Assembly: GCF_049546785.1 (NCBI RefSeq) | Contig: NZ_JBMWAN010000005.1 | Coordinates: 217,869 to 281,868, forward strand | Direction of reading: 5' to 3' | From: Nitrospira_D sp035465795 | GTDB lineage: Bacteria > Nitrospirota > Nitrospiria > Nitrospirales > Nitrospiraceae | Length of the DNA stretch: 64,000 nucleotides | Shown here: positions 18,770 through 27,111 of the stretch, in pieces | How positions within the stretch are numbered: position 1 is the stretch's first letter | How the letters are laid out: each line of letters starts with the position of its first letter | Program-made: the position numbers and the translations under genes | The notes under the pieces: model-generated | Told to the model about the DNA's origin: nothing | What the model saw: only the letters and a program-made list of their open reading frames with translations | Database searches by the model: none

Positions 18770-20164
18770 CTATGAGCTCGTCCGCTTGCGACCGCCCGTT
18801 TGAGGAGCGGCCTCTTCCCCCTGTCGCTCCTGCGGTTGAGGCGAGAGACATGGCGGCCGGGCGGCGGCGTCTCCGCTCAGGCCCTCTCCAGACGGCTGGC
18901 TGTCCAGGTTGTAGAAACGCCTGGCCGCCTCAATAAACGCCGCTCCGCTTGAGGAGTTCACCTCGGACTTCAATGTCACCATCGTATTGTGGATCAGCTT
19001 GTTCACGATGGCCGACGCAAGCCCTTCGACAATCTCGCGATCTTGGGCCGAAAGATGGGCCAGCCGGCTCATCGTTTTCTCGACCTCGCCCCGCTTGATG
19101 TCGTCCGCCCGATTCTTCAGCGCCACGATCGTCGGCGTCACTTCGAGTGATTTCATCCATTCCAGCACCACGCCGACTTCTTCGACCACCATACGCTCGG
19201 CCTTTTCCGCCTCCTGCAGGCGCTCGGCGCGATTTTGCTCGACGCGTTGTTTCAGATCGTCGATATCGAATAAGAAGGCGTTATCCACGTGGCGGACGGC
19301 GGGGTCGATATTGCGCGGCACTGATATATCAATGAGGAACATGGGCCGATTTCTGCGCGCATCGACGGCGCGCTGAACATCGTCGGCGGTGATCAAGTAG
19401 TGCGAGGCACCGGTCGAGACCAATACAATATCCGCCGACGCCATATCATCCTTGAACTGCTCAAACGGCACCGGAGTCCCGCCGAATTGCTCCGCCAACT
19501 CGACGGCATGCTGCGGAGTGCGGGTCGTAATCCGTACCTGTCCGACCCCCTGAGCAATGAGGTGCTGGGCCGCCAGCTTCGCCATTTCCCCCGCGCCAAC
19601 CAACAACACCGTCCGGTGGGCGAGATCTGAGAAAATCTTCTTGGCCAACTCGACCGCCGCATAGCTCACCGACACAGCCATTTCGGCGATTTTTGTTTCC
19701 GTCCGGACTCGTTTGGCCACTGAAATGGCTTTTTTGACGACCTTGTTCATGATCACGCCGGTCGTCTTGTGCGCCAAGGCCACTTCAAACGCGTCTTTCA
19801 ACTGGCCCAGAATCTGAGACTCCCCGACAATCATGGAATCCAGGCTGGCGGCAACCCGGAACAGATGGGCGATCGCCCGATCGCCCGTATGCCAATACAA
19901 ATGCGGCGTCAGTTGTTCCGAGGAGAGCGCGAGATGCGTATCGGCGAGAAACTCTTGGATGCGTCCATAGCCATGATCGATATCGTCCACCACCGAATAG
20001 ACTTCAACCCGATTGCAGGTGGACAACAGCAGGCCTTCCTTCACCCCCTGATAGGTGCAGAGACGGCTCAAGGCTTCGCCGATCCGGCTTTCTGGAACGG
20101 CGAGCTTCTCTCGAATCTCGACGGGAGCGGTCTTGTGGCTCAGCCCGACGACTATCAGATGCAT
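18770..20164 (-). CDS. hemA: Glutamyl-tRNA reductase
   Basis: Reduces glutamyl-tRNA to glutamate-1-semialdehyde, the committed step of the C5 haem pathway. The 464-residue protein shows GLSHKTAPVEIREKLA, the catalytic cysteine in LLSTCNRVEVY, ESQILGQLKDAF, the NADPH domain LVGAGEMAKLAAQHL and IDISVPRNIDPAV. The last 40 residues are a low-complexity, Pro/Gln/basic tail not needed in the family. It starts 1 bp after the ccsA-like gene, so the two are tightly coupled. Confidence 0.96.
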   Translation of the reverse strand: MHLIVVGLSHKTAPVEIREKLAVPESRIGEALSRLCTYQGVKEGLLLSTCNRVEVYSVVDDIDHGYGRIQEFLADTHLALSSEQLTPHLYWHTGDRAIAHLFRVAASLDSMIVGESQILGQLKDAFEVALAHKTTGVIMNKVVKKAISVAKRVRTETKIAEMAVSVSYAAVELAKKIFSDLAHRTVLLVGAGEMAKLAAQHLIAQGVGQVRITTRTPQHAVELAEQFGGTPVPFEQFKDDMASADIVLVSTGASHYLITADDVQRAVDARRNRPMFLIDISVPRNIDPAVRHVDNAFLFDIDDLKQRVEQNRAERLQEAEKAERMVVEEVGVVLEWMKSLEVTPTIVALKNRADDIKRGEVEKTMSRLAHLSAQDREIVEGLASAIVNKLIHNTMVTLKSEVNSSSGAAFIEAARRFYNLDSQPSGEGLSGDAAARPPCLSPQPQERQGEEAAPQTGGRKRTSS

Positions 20165-20165
20165 T

Positions 20166-20969
20166 TCACGACACCGTTCCGTAACTCTTGAGCACCACGC
20201 CCACCAGGGTCAAAATGACACCGGCAAATCCAATCACCGTCAAATACGCCGCCCGCTTGGCACGCCAGCCCACCGTCAGACGTCCCAGCAACACGACAAA
20301 GTAGAACAGCCACGTAACCAAGGCCCAGGTCTGCTCCGGATTCCAACTCACATAGGCCCCTTTGGCGAATTCAGCCGAAATCGCTCCAGTCACAATACCA
20401 AGGGTGAGGAGAGGAAACCCCATGACAATCGATTGCTGGTTGAGATGATCCAAAAAATCCAGGGCCGGAAGCTTGGCATACAACACGTTGAATCGCTTGG
20501 ACTTGAGAAGGCGATCCTGAATGAGATACATCACACCAGCGACAAACGCGACGGCGAACCCGACGGTCCCCAACATGCTCAACGTGACATGCAGCCACAG
20601 GGTCCGAAAAACCGGCTGCAAGGTAGGAACGGTATCGGGCAGCGCGGCGGCGGAAACGAGAGAGACAAGAGCCAGCGGCACGATAAACGAACCAAGCACA
20701 TGGATGCGATGGCGGAATTCCACGGCCAGAAACACGAGAATCAGCATCCAGGAGAAAAACGAGAGCGCCTCATGGACGCTTGGAGGTGAAGGGGCCGAAC
20801 TCGCAAACATCCGCGCCACCAGCGCGATGGTATGCACGACAAATCCGGCAGCCGTAATTCCGAGTGATACCTTTGATAAGGCCTCAGAGCGTCGCAAGAG
20901 ATAGGCAAGGAACGAAATGGTGGCAACGAAATAGATCCCCATTGTCACCATGAAGCAGACGACTGCCAT
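20166..20969 (-). CDS. CcsA/HemX-type cytochrome c assembly membrane protein
   Basis: A 267-residue polytopic membrane protein of the CcsA/CcmC/HemX superfamily, with about eight hydrophobic segments. The conserved tryptophan-rich stretch appears as SWNPEQTWALVTWLFYF, and histidines that could ligate haem occur near HEALSF and WLHVTLSM. Family members either move or hold haem for cytochrome c maturation or, as HemX, modulate HemA levels. Its place directly before hemA (1 bp gap) is the hemX position known from other bacteria. It heads the tetrapyrrole operon and is preceded by a strong promoter. Confidence 0.85.
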   Translation of the reverse strand: MAVVCFMVTMGIYFVATISFLAYLLRRSEALSKVSLGITAAGFVVHTIALVARMFASSAPSPPSVHEALSFFSWMLILVFLAVEFRHRIHVLGSFIVPLALVSLVSAAALPDTVPTLQPVFRTLWLHVTLSMLGTVGFAVAFVAGVMYLIQDRLLKSKRFNVLYAKLPALDFLDHLNQQSIVMGFPLLTLGIVTGAISAEFAKGAYVSWNPEQTWALVTWLFYFVVLLGRLTVGWRAKRAAYLTVIGFAGVILTLVGVVLKSYGTVS

Positions 20970-21027
20970 ATGGGTCTTCCCTCACTCTCGACGGATTTCA
21001 GACTGTTTATTGCGGGATTAGCGGGAA

Positions 21028-21057
21028 ATTATAGCGATGCGACGAGAAGGGAGTCAA
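21028..21057 (-). promoter_or_regulatory. Promoter of the ccsA-hemACD-hemB operon
   Basis: On the minus strand TTGACT and a perfect TATAAT are separated by 18 bp, ending about 60 bp before the ccsA-like ATG. The -35 element lies inside the first codons of the divergent rsmI gene, so the two genes share this short region. Confidence 0.6.
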
Positions 21058-21819
21058 CAAAGCTCACGAGCCAACTTACAAGACAAGATACCTGTCCAGC
21101 AACCGGGAACACTCTTTATCGTCGGTGTTCCCATCGGGCATCCTGACGACATCACGCTCCGCGCCCTCCGCATTCTCCGTCATGCCGACATCGTGGTCTC
21201 TGAGTCCCCCGCAGCCACACAAGCCCTGTTGCAATACCATGGCCTCTCGGCAATCCTGACAAGTTATGGCCCGGGGCATCTGAAGGAAAAAGTTTCGCTC
21301 CTGATCGACCGGCTTCGGCGAGGAACGCATGTTGCTTTAGTCTCGGATTGCGGCTCGCCCGTCATATCAGACCCCGGATGCCTGCTGATCAATGCAGCTC
21401 ACCGGCAACATATCCCCGTACGATCGGTGCCAGGCCCTTCAGCAGTCACTGCCGCCATCGCCGCATCCGGCTGGTCAGGAGATTCCTTTTTTTTCCAGGG
21501 GCAGATTCCCGATGGAACGATGCAACAGAAAAGATGGCTGGCAGCAACTCTTAAACACACTGTCCCGAGCATTTTCTTCTGCTCATCAGAATCCCTCACG
21601 GGCGTGATAGAAACACTCGCGCGGCTCAATAAAAGGCGGCAGATAACCGCGGCATACGACTTAACGACTTCGCGAGAAATGATTCAGAGAGGGACAGCCC
21701 CACAGATACTCAAGCTGATCAACGAAATGAATCCACCCAGTGCGGTAACGATCATCCTGGAAGGACGGAGAGCGAGAAGGAAACGGACAACGGCCGCACG
21801 CAAAAAGACTTCTTCTTAG
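21037..21819 (+). CDS. rsmI: RsmI-like tetrapyrrole-methylase-fold rRNA methyltransferase (divergent)
   Basis: Probably the SAM-dependent enzyme that 2'-O-methylates C1402 of 16S rRNA. The 260-residue protein has the family layout: LFIVGVPIGHPDDITLRAL near residue 30, LVSDCGSPVISDPG (usual form SDAGTPGISDPG), VPGPSAVTAAIAASG, and ELTT-like DLTTSREMIQRGT. Several normally strict positions differ (GVPIGHPDD for GNLGD, ESPAATQALL for EDTR), so it may be a diverged paralogue with altered substrate. The lysine/arginine-rich tail would suit RNA binding. It diverges from the hem operon and overlaps the end of the convergent tusA-like gene by 4 bp. Confidence 0.75.
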   Translation: MRREGSQQSSRANLQDKIPVQQPGTLFIVGVPIGHPDDITLRALRILRHADIVVSESPAATQALLQYHGLSAILTSYGPGHLKEKVSLLIDRLRRGTHVALVSDCGSPVISDPGCLLINAAHRQHIPVRSVPGPSAVTAAIAASGWSGDSFFFQGQIPDGTMQQKRWLAATLKHTVPSIFFCSSESLTGVIETLARLNKRRQITAAYDLTTSREMIQRGTAPQILKLINEMNPPSAVTIILEGRRARRKRTTAARKKTSS

Positions 21820-22082
21820 GCAGTCTCCTCTCGACGAATCAGGACTCGAAAGGCATGATCCACACGTTCTTGAAGCAACACCGTGTGCCCTTCATTCTCC
21901 ACACTTCTGGGCACATTCCTGATCGGATCGCCATCATCGAGAAGCACCGACAACACCTGCCCCTCGTCCATCGTCTCCAGCTTGAGTTTTGTCTTCACGA
22001 AATTATAGGGGCAAATGACCCCGCGCAGATCAAGTTCAGTGTCTGATGTTAATCTAGGCTCTGATTGCCGTTGCTCATCCAT
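21816..22082 (-). CDS. TusA/SirA family sulfur-carrier-like protein
   Basis: An 88-residue TusA-fold protein. The core reads TELDLRGVICPYNFVKTKLKLE with the candidate sulfur-carrying cysteine C24, then VLLDDGDPIRNVPRSVENEGH. The usual CPxP motif is CPYN here, so the second proline is missing, as in some YeeD/YedF-like relatives. The ATG at 22082 was chosen for its AAGGTG ribosome-binding site; longer in-frame starts add a non-conserved extension. A role in sulfur transfer is inferred from the family. It overlaps rsmI tail-to-tail by 4 bp. Confidence 0.75.
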   Translation of the reverse strand: MDEQRQSEPRLTSDTELDLRGVICPYNFVKTKLKLETMDEGQVLSVLLDDGDPIRNVPRSVENEGHTVLLQERVDHAFRVLIRREETA

Positions 22083-22181
22083 ACCACACCTTTTGATATC
22101 GGCTAATGAGAAAATGGCCAGCGACTGGATACTGAGTTCGCTAATCCTACTAGATAAGACTGATACCCAACAAGCACCCAC

Positions 22182-22209
22182 AAAAAAAAGGGGCAGCCGA
22201 AGCTGCCCC
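22182..22209 (-). terminator. Strong intrinsic terminator
   Basis: On the minus strand an 8 bp stem GGGGCAGC/GCTGCCCC with a TTCG tetraloop is followed by eight T. It ends the transcript of the exported-protein gene at 22237-23004. Confidence 0.92.
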
Positions 22210-22236
22210 CTTCCTAACACATGACCTCGTGATGTC

Positions 22237-23004
22237 TTAGTTGAGCCCCTTCACGAGATTTGGCTTTGCAGCGTCGGTTCCATAGTCAGACTTGTTCTGA
22301 ACCTTTGTTTCTGGAGCCACGGTCTGATAGCCCCATCCTGGCTGCGGCTCGCAGTTCCAGCAGGGAGCAGTACCAGTGAACTCACCGATCGTGGTGTCAA
22401 CGGTTCCTGAAATCTTCCCTGGAAGCACCGTACCAGCAACACCGCCGGTTGTGCTGCCGCTGTTGGTTTCAATTGCACGCTCGGTGGAAGGATTCGGGCG
22501 TTGGCCCAATCCACCGAAACCGGCGAGCTTCTCGTTACCACGAAGCACAGTGATTTCACGAACAAGCTTCCGGCCTACACCGAACTGCTGGGCATTGGAC
22601 GTCGCTTCAACCACCTGCAATGTAACATCATCGCCAGAGTTGATCGTCCTGAGCTGATCCATATTGGTCTTGTCGTCAAGAAACACAATAAGGGAATTCA
22701 TTGACCCGGCACCAGCGCGTCCTTCGTCATGCGAGCTTCCGCCCGTCTCCAGGTGCAACTTCCCGCCAGGCAAATCGATCGCCAACACACGACCATAGAT
22801 CGTCTCTGGCTGAGAGAGACGATCAAGGAAGCTGTTCCGATCAAACGCCGAAACGCGGTTTGCGCTTCCTGACACATCGCCGACCCCGGTTCCAACGCCC
22901 ATAGCAGACCCACCAGCTGACTGCTGCAGCCGCTCTTGAGCTCCTGCAACACTCACAGAGCCTACGATGATAACCGCAGCTCCTAGTGCCAACACCTTAC
23001 GCAT
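22237..23004 (-). CDS. Exported protein of unknown function
   Basis: A 255-residue protein with a clean Sec signal peptide (MRKVLALGAAVIIVGSVSVAGA, cleavage likely after AGA). The mature part has a segment TIYGRVLAIDLPGGKLHLETG followed by KTNMDQLRTINSGDDVTLQVV, which looks like a small beta-barrel or OB-like fold of the type seen in periplasmic stress proteins, and a Gly/Thr/Asn-rich C-terminal half with ApCWNCEPQPGWGYQ, including a CxxC pair (CWNC). I do not recognise the family. It has its own consensus promoter, a ~100 nt leader and a very strong terminator, so it is likely a well-expressed single-gene transcript. Confidence 0.8.
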   Translation of the reverse strand: MRKVLALGAAVIIVGSVSVAGAQERLQQSAGGSAMGVGTGVGDVSGSANRVSAFDRNSFLDRLSQPETIYGRVLAIDLPGGKLHLETGGSSHDEGRAGAGSMNSLIVFLDDKTNMDQLRTINSGDDVTLQVVEATSNAQQFGVGRKLVREITVLRGNEKLAGFGGLGQRPNPSTERAIETNSGSTTGGVAGTVLPGKISGTVDTTIGEFTGTAPCWNCEPQPGWGYQTVAPETKVQNKSDYGTDAAKPNLVKGLN

Positions 23005-23110
23005 GTGCTGCCTCCTTGTGAGTTAAATGATGAAGTGTAGGGATGATGGTGATGAACAACGAGATTCCTTGAGTGACTGTGTGCATGAGTCTTTTTTAAT
23101 GAACGGGCGC

Positions 23111-23139
23111 ACTATAGGCCAATATCCAGGGTCTGTCAA
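23111..23139 (-). promoter_or_regulatory. Consensus sigma-70 promoter of the exported-protein gene
   Basis: On the minus strand TTGACA and TATAGT are separated by exactly 17 bp. Transcription would begin about 100 nt before the ATG at 23004. Confidence 0.75.
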
Positions 23140-23252
23140 GTAGTCCTACCCCAATAAATTGAGCCGTTAGGTTAGATTGAGCCATTAGCATGGTCGACAC
23201 CGGGACGAGAACTTGCCTTCACGAAGTACCAACGCTACCCTAACAGCTCGTT

Positions 23253-23339
23253 TGGTGCCCAGAGGGAGGGTCGAACTCCCACTCTCTTGCGAGAACCGGA
23301 TTTTGAGTCCGGCGCGTCTGCCAGTTCCGCCATCCGGGC
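23253..23339 (-). tRNA. tRNA-Leu (anticodon CAA)
   Basis: The minus strand folds as a class II tRNA: acceptor GCCCGGA pairs with TCTGGGC, the anticodon stem CCGGA/TCCGG encloses the loop CTCAAAA (anticodon CAA, reads UUG), a long variable arm is built from TTCTCGCAAGAGAG-type pairing, and the T arm contains GTTCGAC. The 3' CCA is encoded. Length 87 nt including CCA. Confidence 0.95.
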
Positions 23340-23568
23340 TCACCCCAGCGAATAGAATAGCGCGGGAATTCTTCTAGCACGACAAATCATCGGGGTCAAT
23401 CATGTTGGCCTCTTTTCTTCACCAGAAATTGAATGCTAAGATGACCCTTAAGTCACGGATTGCACGAACAACCGAGGGATCAACACAACAAATAAACGTG
23501 AGACGCCCACAAAAGTGTTGAATCTGCAATATTAGCTTTATAACCTTCACAAGGAGCCCGATACATTC

Positions 23569-23850
23569 ATGGCAGACGTAGCATGCATTACCTGCGGACA
23601 AACCGGCGAAGCCATTACCACCCCACTCTTCCTTGGCAAGCTGGAAGCCGAAATCAAAGCCAAGGTCTGCACGAGTTGCTGGAAAAAATGGGAAGGCATG
23701 CGGGTAATGGTCATTAATGAATACCAGGTGAACCTGGGTGACGAAAGCGGACGCGAGCTCGTACGGAAGCAAATGAAAGCGTTCCTGAAATTGGGAGAGC
23801 AGGCAGACACCTCGAAGATTGCCGAAAATTTCCGCCCGCAGGGTCAATGA
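23569..23850 (+). CDS. YggX-like Fe(II)-trafficking family protein with extra cysteine pairs
   Basis: A 93-residue protein. The middle and C-terminal part (LEAEIKAKVCTSCWKKWEGM, VMVINEYQVNLGD, RELVRKQMKAFL) follows the YggX pattern of a Trp-containing helix, the MLINE-like strand and a final helix that ends in FL. YggX proteins are linked to iron trafficking and protection of FeS clusters. Unlike the enterobacterial protein, which has one N-terminal cysteine, this one has two CxxC pairs (C6/C9 and C34/C37), enough for a metal or FeS site. A ribosome-binding site AAGGAG precedes the ATG. It is a single gene between tRNA-Leu and the DUF151 pair. Confidence 0.75.
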   Translation: MADVACITCGQTGEAITTPLFLGKLEAEIKAKVCTSCWKKWEGMRVMVINEYQVNLGDESGRELVRKQMKAFLKLGEQADTSKIAENFRPQGQ

Positions 23851-23959
23851 GCGTCGGCAAGCGCCGCGTCAAATATAGTGGCCGTGCTTCCGCATCGCTC
23901 TCCCGTGCGAATCCAATCGGAGCCAGACCCGTGATTCTTCAGTCTTGTCGCCGACTTCG

Positions 23960-23989
23960 TTGACAGGGTTGTCTCCGAAGTGATAGATT
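23960..23989 (+). promoter_or_regulatory. Likely promoter of the DUF151 gene pair
   Basis: TTGACA and TAGATT are separated by 18 bp, about 65 bp before the ATG at 24055. The -35 box is consensus; the -10 box matches four of six. Confidence 0.5.
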
Positions 23990-24054
23990 CCTTCATTCCC
24001 CGCCGTTCTCCGATCTGCTCTATTCAATAGATTGAGGAACCTGCGGAATTTGTC

Positions 24055-24510
24055 ATGATCACACAAATGCACGTAAAGGGGTTGATGTTCGACCCCTATA
24101 ACAACGCTTATATAGTTGTCCTTCGCGATGAAGATCAGGCGGAGATGCTGCCAATTTGGGTCGGAAAGTCGGAGGCCAGCGCCATTAGCCTGGCATTGGA
24201 AAACGTGGCGCCGCCGCGCCCCATGACACACGACTTCATGAAATCATTCCTCGACGCGTACAACGCCAAAGTGATCAGCACAGTGATTACGGATCTGAAC
24301 GAACATACCTACTTCGCCAAAGTCCATCTGATGTACGAAGATTCAGAATATGCCATCGACTCCCGACCAAGCGATGCCATCGCGCTCGCCATCCGGTCCG
24401 ACGCCCCGATTTTCGCCAGCGATTCGGTCATTCGCAAGCAAAGCTCGGAAGAACTGGAACAGTGGCTGGAAAATCTCAAACCGGAAGATTTCGGCAAGCT
24501 GGACTCGTAA
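24055..24510 (+). CDS. Bifunctional nuclease (DUF151/BFN) family protein, copy 1
   Basis: A 151-residue member of the bifunctional nuclease family, which has been reported to have DNase and RNase activity in plants and for which a structure from Thermotoga is known. Motifs are VLRDEDQAEMLPIWVGKSEA, ALENVAPPRPMTHDFM and the strongly conserved DSRPSDAIALAIR. Its cellular role in bacteria is unsettled. It is followed 14 bp later by a paralogue and then by rplM and rpsI. Confidence 0.88.
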   Translation: MITQMHVKGLMFDPYNNAYIVVLRDEDQAEMLPIWVGKSEASAISLALENVAPPRPMTHDFMKSFLDAYNAKVISTVITDLNEHTYFAKVHLMYEDSEYAIDSRPSDAIALAIRSDAPIFASDSVIRKQSSEELEQWLENLKPEDFGKLDS

Positions 24511-24524
24511 CCGGGACATTGATC

Positions 24525-25010
24525 ATGAGCACCATACCACACCACTCTCTCGACGACCTGATCCCGCTCACGGTGAATCGCGTGGTCGAAGACTCCAACA
24601 CGGATACCAGAATCGTCGTGCTCACGAGGCCGGAAGAGACCGAAACCTTTATGATCTGGGTGGGCGCGCCAGAGGGAGACTCCATCCGTCGTGCGCTGGA
24701 CTCGACGATTCCGCCGCGCCCGATGAGCCATGACTTGATCAAGAACTTCGGCGAGCACTTCGGCATCAAGACCCAGCGGGTCGTCCTGACCGACGTCAAA
24801 AGCAGCACGTACTACGCGACCGTATATCTTGAAAACAAAGGGGTCGAGCGGGTGATCGATGCTCGACCGAGCGATGCCATCGCGCTCGCCCTTCGAACCC
24901 ATGCCCCCATCTACACGACACCGGATGTGTGGAAACGACGCAGCGGGCAACACCTAGATGCCTGGCTGACGAAGCTCGATACAAAAAATATCGGCACACA
25001 AGAAGTCTAG
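24525..25010 (+). CDS. Bifunctional nuclease (DUF151/BFN) family protein, copy 2
   Basis: A 161-residue paralogue of the preceding gene, with the matching motifs TETFMIWVGAPEGDSIRRAL, IPPRPMSHDLI and DARPSDAIALALR. The first motif has lost the acidic LRDED part seen in copy 1. The ATG at 24525 lies 14 bp after the copy-1 stop codon, and only frames from there are conserved. The two proteins could form a heteromer; BFN proteins are known as oligomers. Function is not established. Confidence 0.85.
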   Translation: MSTIPHHSLDDLIPLTVNRVVEDSNTDTRIVVLTRPEETETFMIWVGAPEGDSIRRALDSTIPPRPMSHDLIKNFGEHFGIKTQRVVLTDVKSSTYYATVYLENKGVERVIDARPSDAIALALRTHAPIYTTPDVWKRRSGQHLDAWLTKLDTKNIGTQEV

Positions 25011-25050
25011 GACACGCAGTTTGACTTATCGCGAGGAGTAGAAGACGACC

Positions 25051-25479
25051 ATGATGACCTATCTCGAAAAACCAGCCGACGTCAAAGAACAATGGCACCT
25101 CGTCAATGCCGAGGGACACACATTGGGACGCTTGGCTGCCAAAGTTGCCAGCATTCTCAGAGGGAAGCACCGGCCCACCTTCACGCCGAATGTGGACATG
25201 GGCGACCATGTCGTGATCATCAACGCGGAAAAGGTGCATCTGACCGGCAATAAGATGGAAGACAAGCTGTACATCCATCACTCCGGATATCCGGGAGGAC
25301 TGAAGACCACCACGGCCCAGCACCTCTTCCGCAAAGACCCGACGGAACTTCTGGTTCGCGCGATCGAAGGCATGCTCCCGAAGAATCCCCTGGGAAACCA
25401 TATGGCCAAGAAACTCCGAGTTTATGCGGGCCCGAACCATCCGCACCAGGCTCAAGATCCGAAACTCATTACTCTCTAG
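25051..25479 (+). CDS. rplM: 50S ribosomal protein L13
   Basis: Structural protein of the large ribosomal subunit. The 142-residue length and motifs (WHLVNAEGHTLGRLAAKVA, GDHVVIINAEKVHLTGNK, HSGYPGGLK, GMLPKNPLG) are standard. GAGGAG lies upstream of the ATG. rpsI follows 29 bp later, the conserved L13-S9 pair. Confidence 0.98.
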   Translation: MMTYLEKPADVKEQWHLVNAEGHTLGRLAAKVASILRGKHRPTFTPNVDMGDHVVIINAEKVHLTGNKMEDKLYIHHSGYPGGLKTTTAQHLFRKDPTELLVRAIEGMLPKNPLGNHMAKKLRVYAGPNHPHQAQDPKLITL

Positions 25480-25508
25480 CGAATTAGGTTAGAAGGAGGC
25501 GTAATCGC

Positions 25509-25901
25509 ATGGCAGTGGTCACACAGTACGCAACAGGCAGACGTAAATGCGCGGTCGCACGGGCGTGGGTCACCGGAACCGCCGGCGACATCACCGTAAA
25601 CGAGAAGCCTCTTGAGAAGGCCTTCCCGAGACTCACCCTCCGGCAGATTATCCAGCTCCCGCTGGAAATGGCCGGCGTGATGGGCAAATACTCGATCAAC
25701 GCGACAGTATACGGCGGCGGCCCGACCGGCCAGGCCGGCGCCCTTCGCCATGCGATCGCACGAGCGCTCGTGACCATGACTCCGACGTTTCGCACACCTT
25801 TGAAAAAAGAAGGCCTGCTGACGCGCGACTCGCGCGTGAAAGAACGGAAGAAGTACGGTCAGAAAGGTGCCCGTAAGCGCTTCCAGTACTCGAAGCGGTA
25901 A
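25509..25901 (+). CDS. rpsI: 30S ribosomal protein S9
   Basis: Small-subunit protein whose basic C-terminal tail reaches the P-site tRNA. The 130-residue protein has the N-terminal YATGRRKCAVARAWV, GPTGQAGALRHAIARAL and the universally conserved end KKYGQKGARKRFQYSKR. The start has an AGAAGGAGG ribosome-binding site. An intrinsic terminator follows. Confidence 0.98.
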   Translation: MAVVTQYATGRRKCAVARAWVTGTAGDITVNEKPLEKAFPRLTLRQIIQLPLEMAGVMGKYSINATVYGGGPTGQAGALRHAIARALVTMTPTFRTPLKKEGLLTRDSRVKERKKYGQKGARKRFQYSKR

Positions 25902-25920
25902 ACAAAGAAGCCGACATCCG

Positions 25921-25954
25921 GAAAGGGGAAGGCTTCTCGCCTTCCCTTTTTTTT
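25921..25954 (+). terminator. Intrinsic terminator after rpsI
   Basis: Stem GGGAAGGC/GCCTTCCC with a 5 nt loop (TTCTC) followed by eight T, 20 bp past the rpsI stop codon. Confidence 0.92.
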
Positions 25955-26004
25955 ATGCCTGGCGGCTGCACACCTATCCTCATTAGCTTGATGGGCATGG
26001 CACC

Positions 26005-27069
26005 ATGACGGAAAAACTTCGGATCGCAATCGCGGGAGCAAGCGGCTATGCGGGAGCAGAACTGGTCCGCCTCGCTGCGGCTCATCCGGCCTACAATATC
26101 ACCGCCGTGACGTCGGAAAAATCAGCCGGGCAGAAAGTCTCTGCGGTATTTCCGAGTCTCGCGGGTCTGGTGCCTCACACATTTGAAGCACTGGCACCCG
26201 AGGCGCTCGCCGAACGGGCGGACGCGATCTTCCTCGCACTCCCTCACACGAAATCGCAGAACCCTGTGGCGCTGTGCAGGAAAGCAGGAAAACTGGTGGT
26301 CGATTTGAGCGCCGATTACCGGCTCAAAGATGTCGGTGCTTACGAGCAATGGTACCAGACTCCGCATACCCATCCAGAACTGCTGAAAGATGCGGTCTAC
26401 GGACTTCCGGAGCTCCACCGCGACGCGATCGCCAAGACACAGCTGGTTGCCTCTCCTGGCTGCTATCCGACTGCGGCCATTCTCCAGCTTGCCCCGTTAT
26501 TCGCAAACGGGTTGGTCCAGCCAGACACCGTGGTCATCGATGCCAAGTCCGGCATTTCTGGGGCGGGACGCAGCGCGGCCCTCCCCTACCATTTTCCCGA
26601 AGCCCACGAGTCATTGGAACCCTACAAGATCGGCCAACACCGGCATATTCCTGAAATCGAACAGGAACTGTTTGGAGTCCTCTCCAAGAGAGGCGGGAAC
26701 ACCGGCGCCGTAACCATCGCCTTTACACCCCATCTCGTCCCCATGAATCGAGGGATTCTGAGCACGGCCTATTGCAAACTGAACCGGCCCATGCCCCTTC
26801 CGGAATTGCGCGCACTCTACCGGGACTTCTACAAAGGCGAACGGTTTATCCGTTTGCATGAGGATTCCGTCCCCAATCCCCGCTACATCAAAGGATCGAA
26901 CTACTGCGACGTCGGAATTTACGCCGATCAGCGGGCAGGATGGATCGTGACTGTCGCGGCTGTCGATAATCTGGTCAAAGGTGCCGCGGGTCAAGCAATC
27001 CAGGCGATGAATCTTATGATGGGGATCGCCGAAGAAACCGGCTTGACGGCTCCGGGCATGTACCCCTGA
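26005..27069 (+). CDS. argC: N-acetyl-gamma-glutamyl-phosphate reductase
   Basis: NADPH-dependent third step of arginine synthesis. The 354-residue protein has the Rossmann motif AGASGYAGAELVRL, the catalytic cysteine in VASPGCYPTAAIL, and FTPHLVPMNRGIL. It is followed 42 bp later by argJ, so the two likely share a transcript, which begins after the rpsI terminator. Confidence 0.97.
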   Translation: MTEKLRIAIAGASGYAGAELVRLAAAHPAYNITAVTSEKSAGQKVSAVFPSLAGLVPHTFEALAPEALAERADAIFLALPHTKSQNPVALCRKAGKLVVDLSADYRLKDVGAYEQWYQTPHTHPELLKDAVYGLPELHRDAIAKTQLVASPGCYPTAAILQLAPLFANGLVQPDTVVIDAKSGISGAGRSAALPYHFPEAHESLEPYKIGQHRHIPEIEQELFGVLSKRGGNTGAVTIAFTPHLVPMNRGILSTAYCKLNRPMPLPELRALYRDFYKGERFIRLHEDSVPNPRYIKGSNYCDVGIYADQRAGWIVTVAAVDNLVKGAAGQAIQAMNLMMGIAEETGLTAPGMYP

Positions 27070-27111
27070 GGCCCGCACATCTGACCGTCACCTTCAATCA
27101 ACTACACCGAG

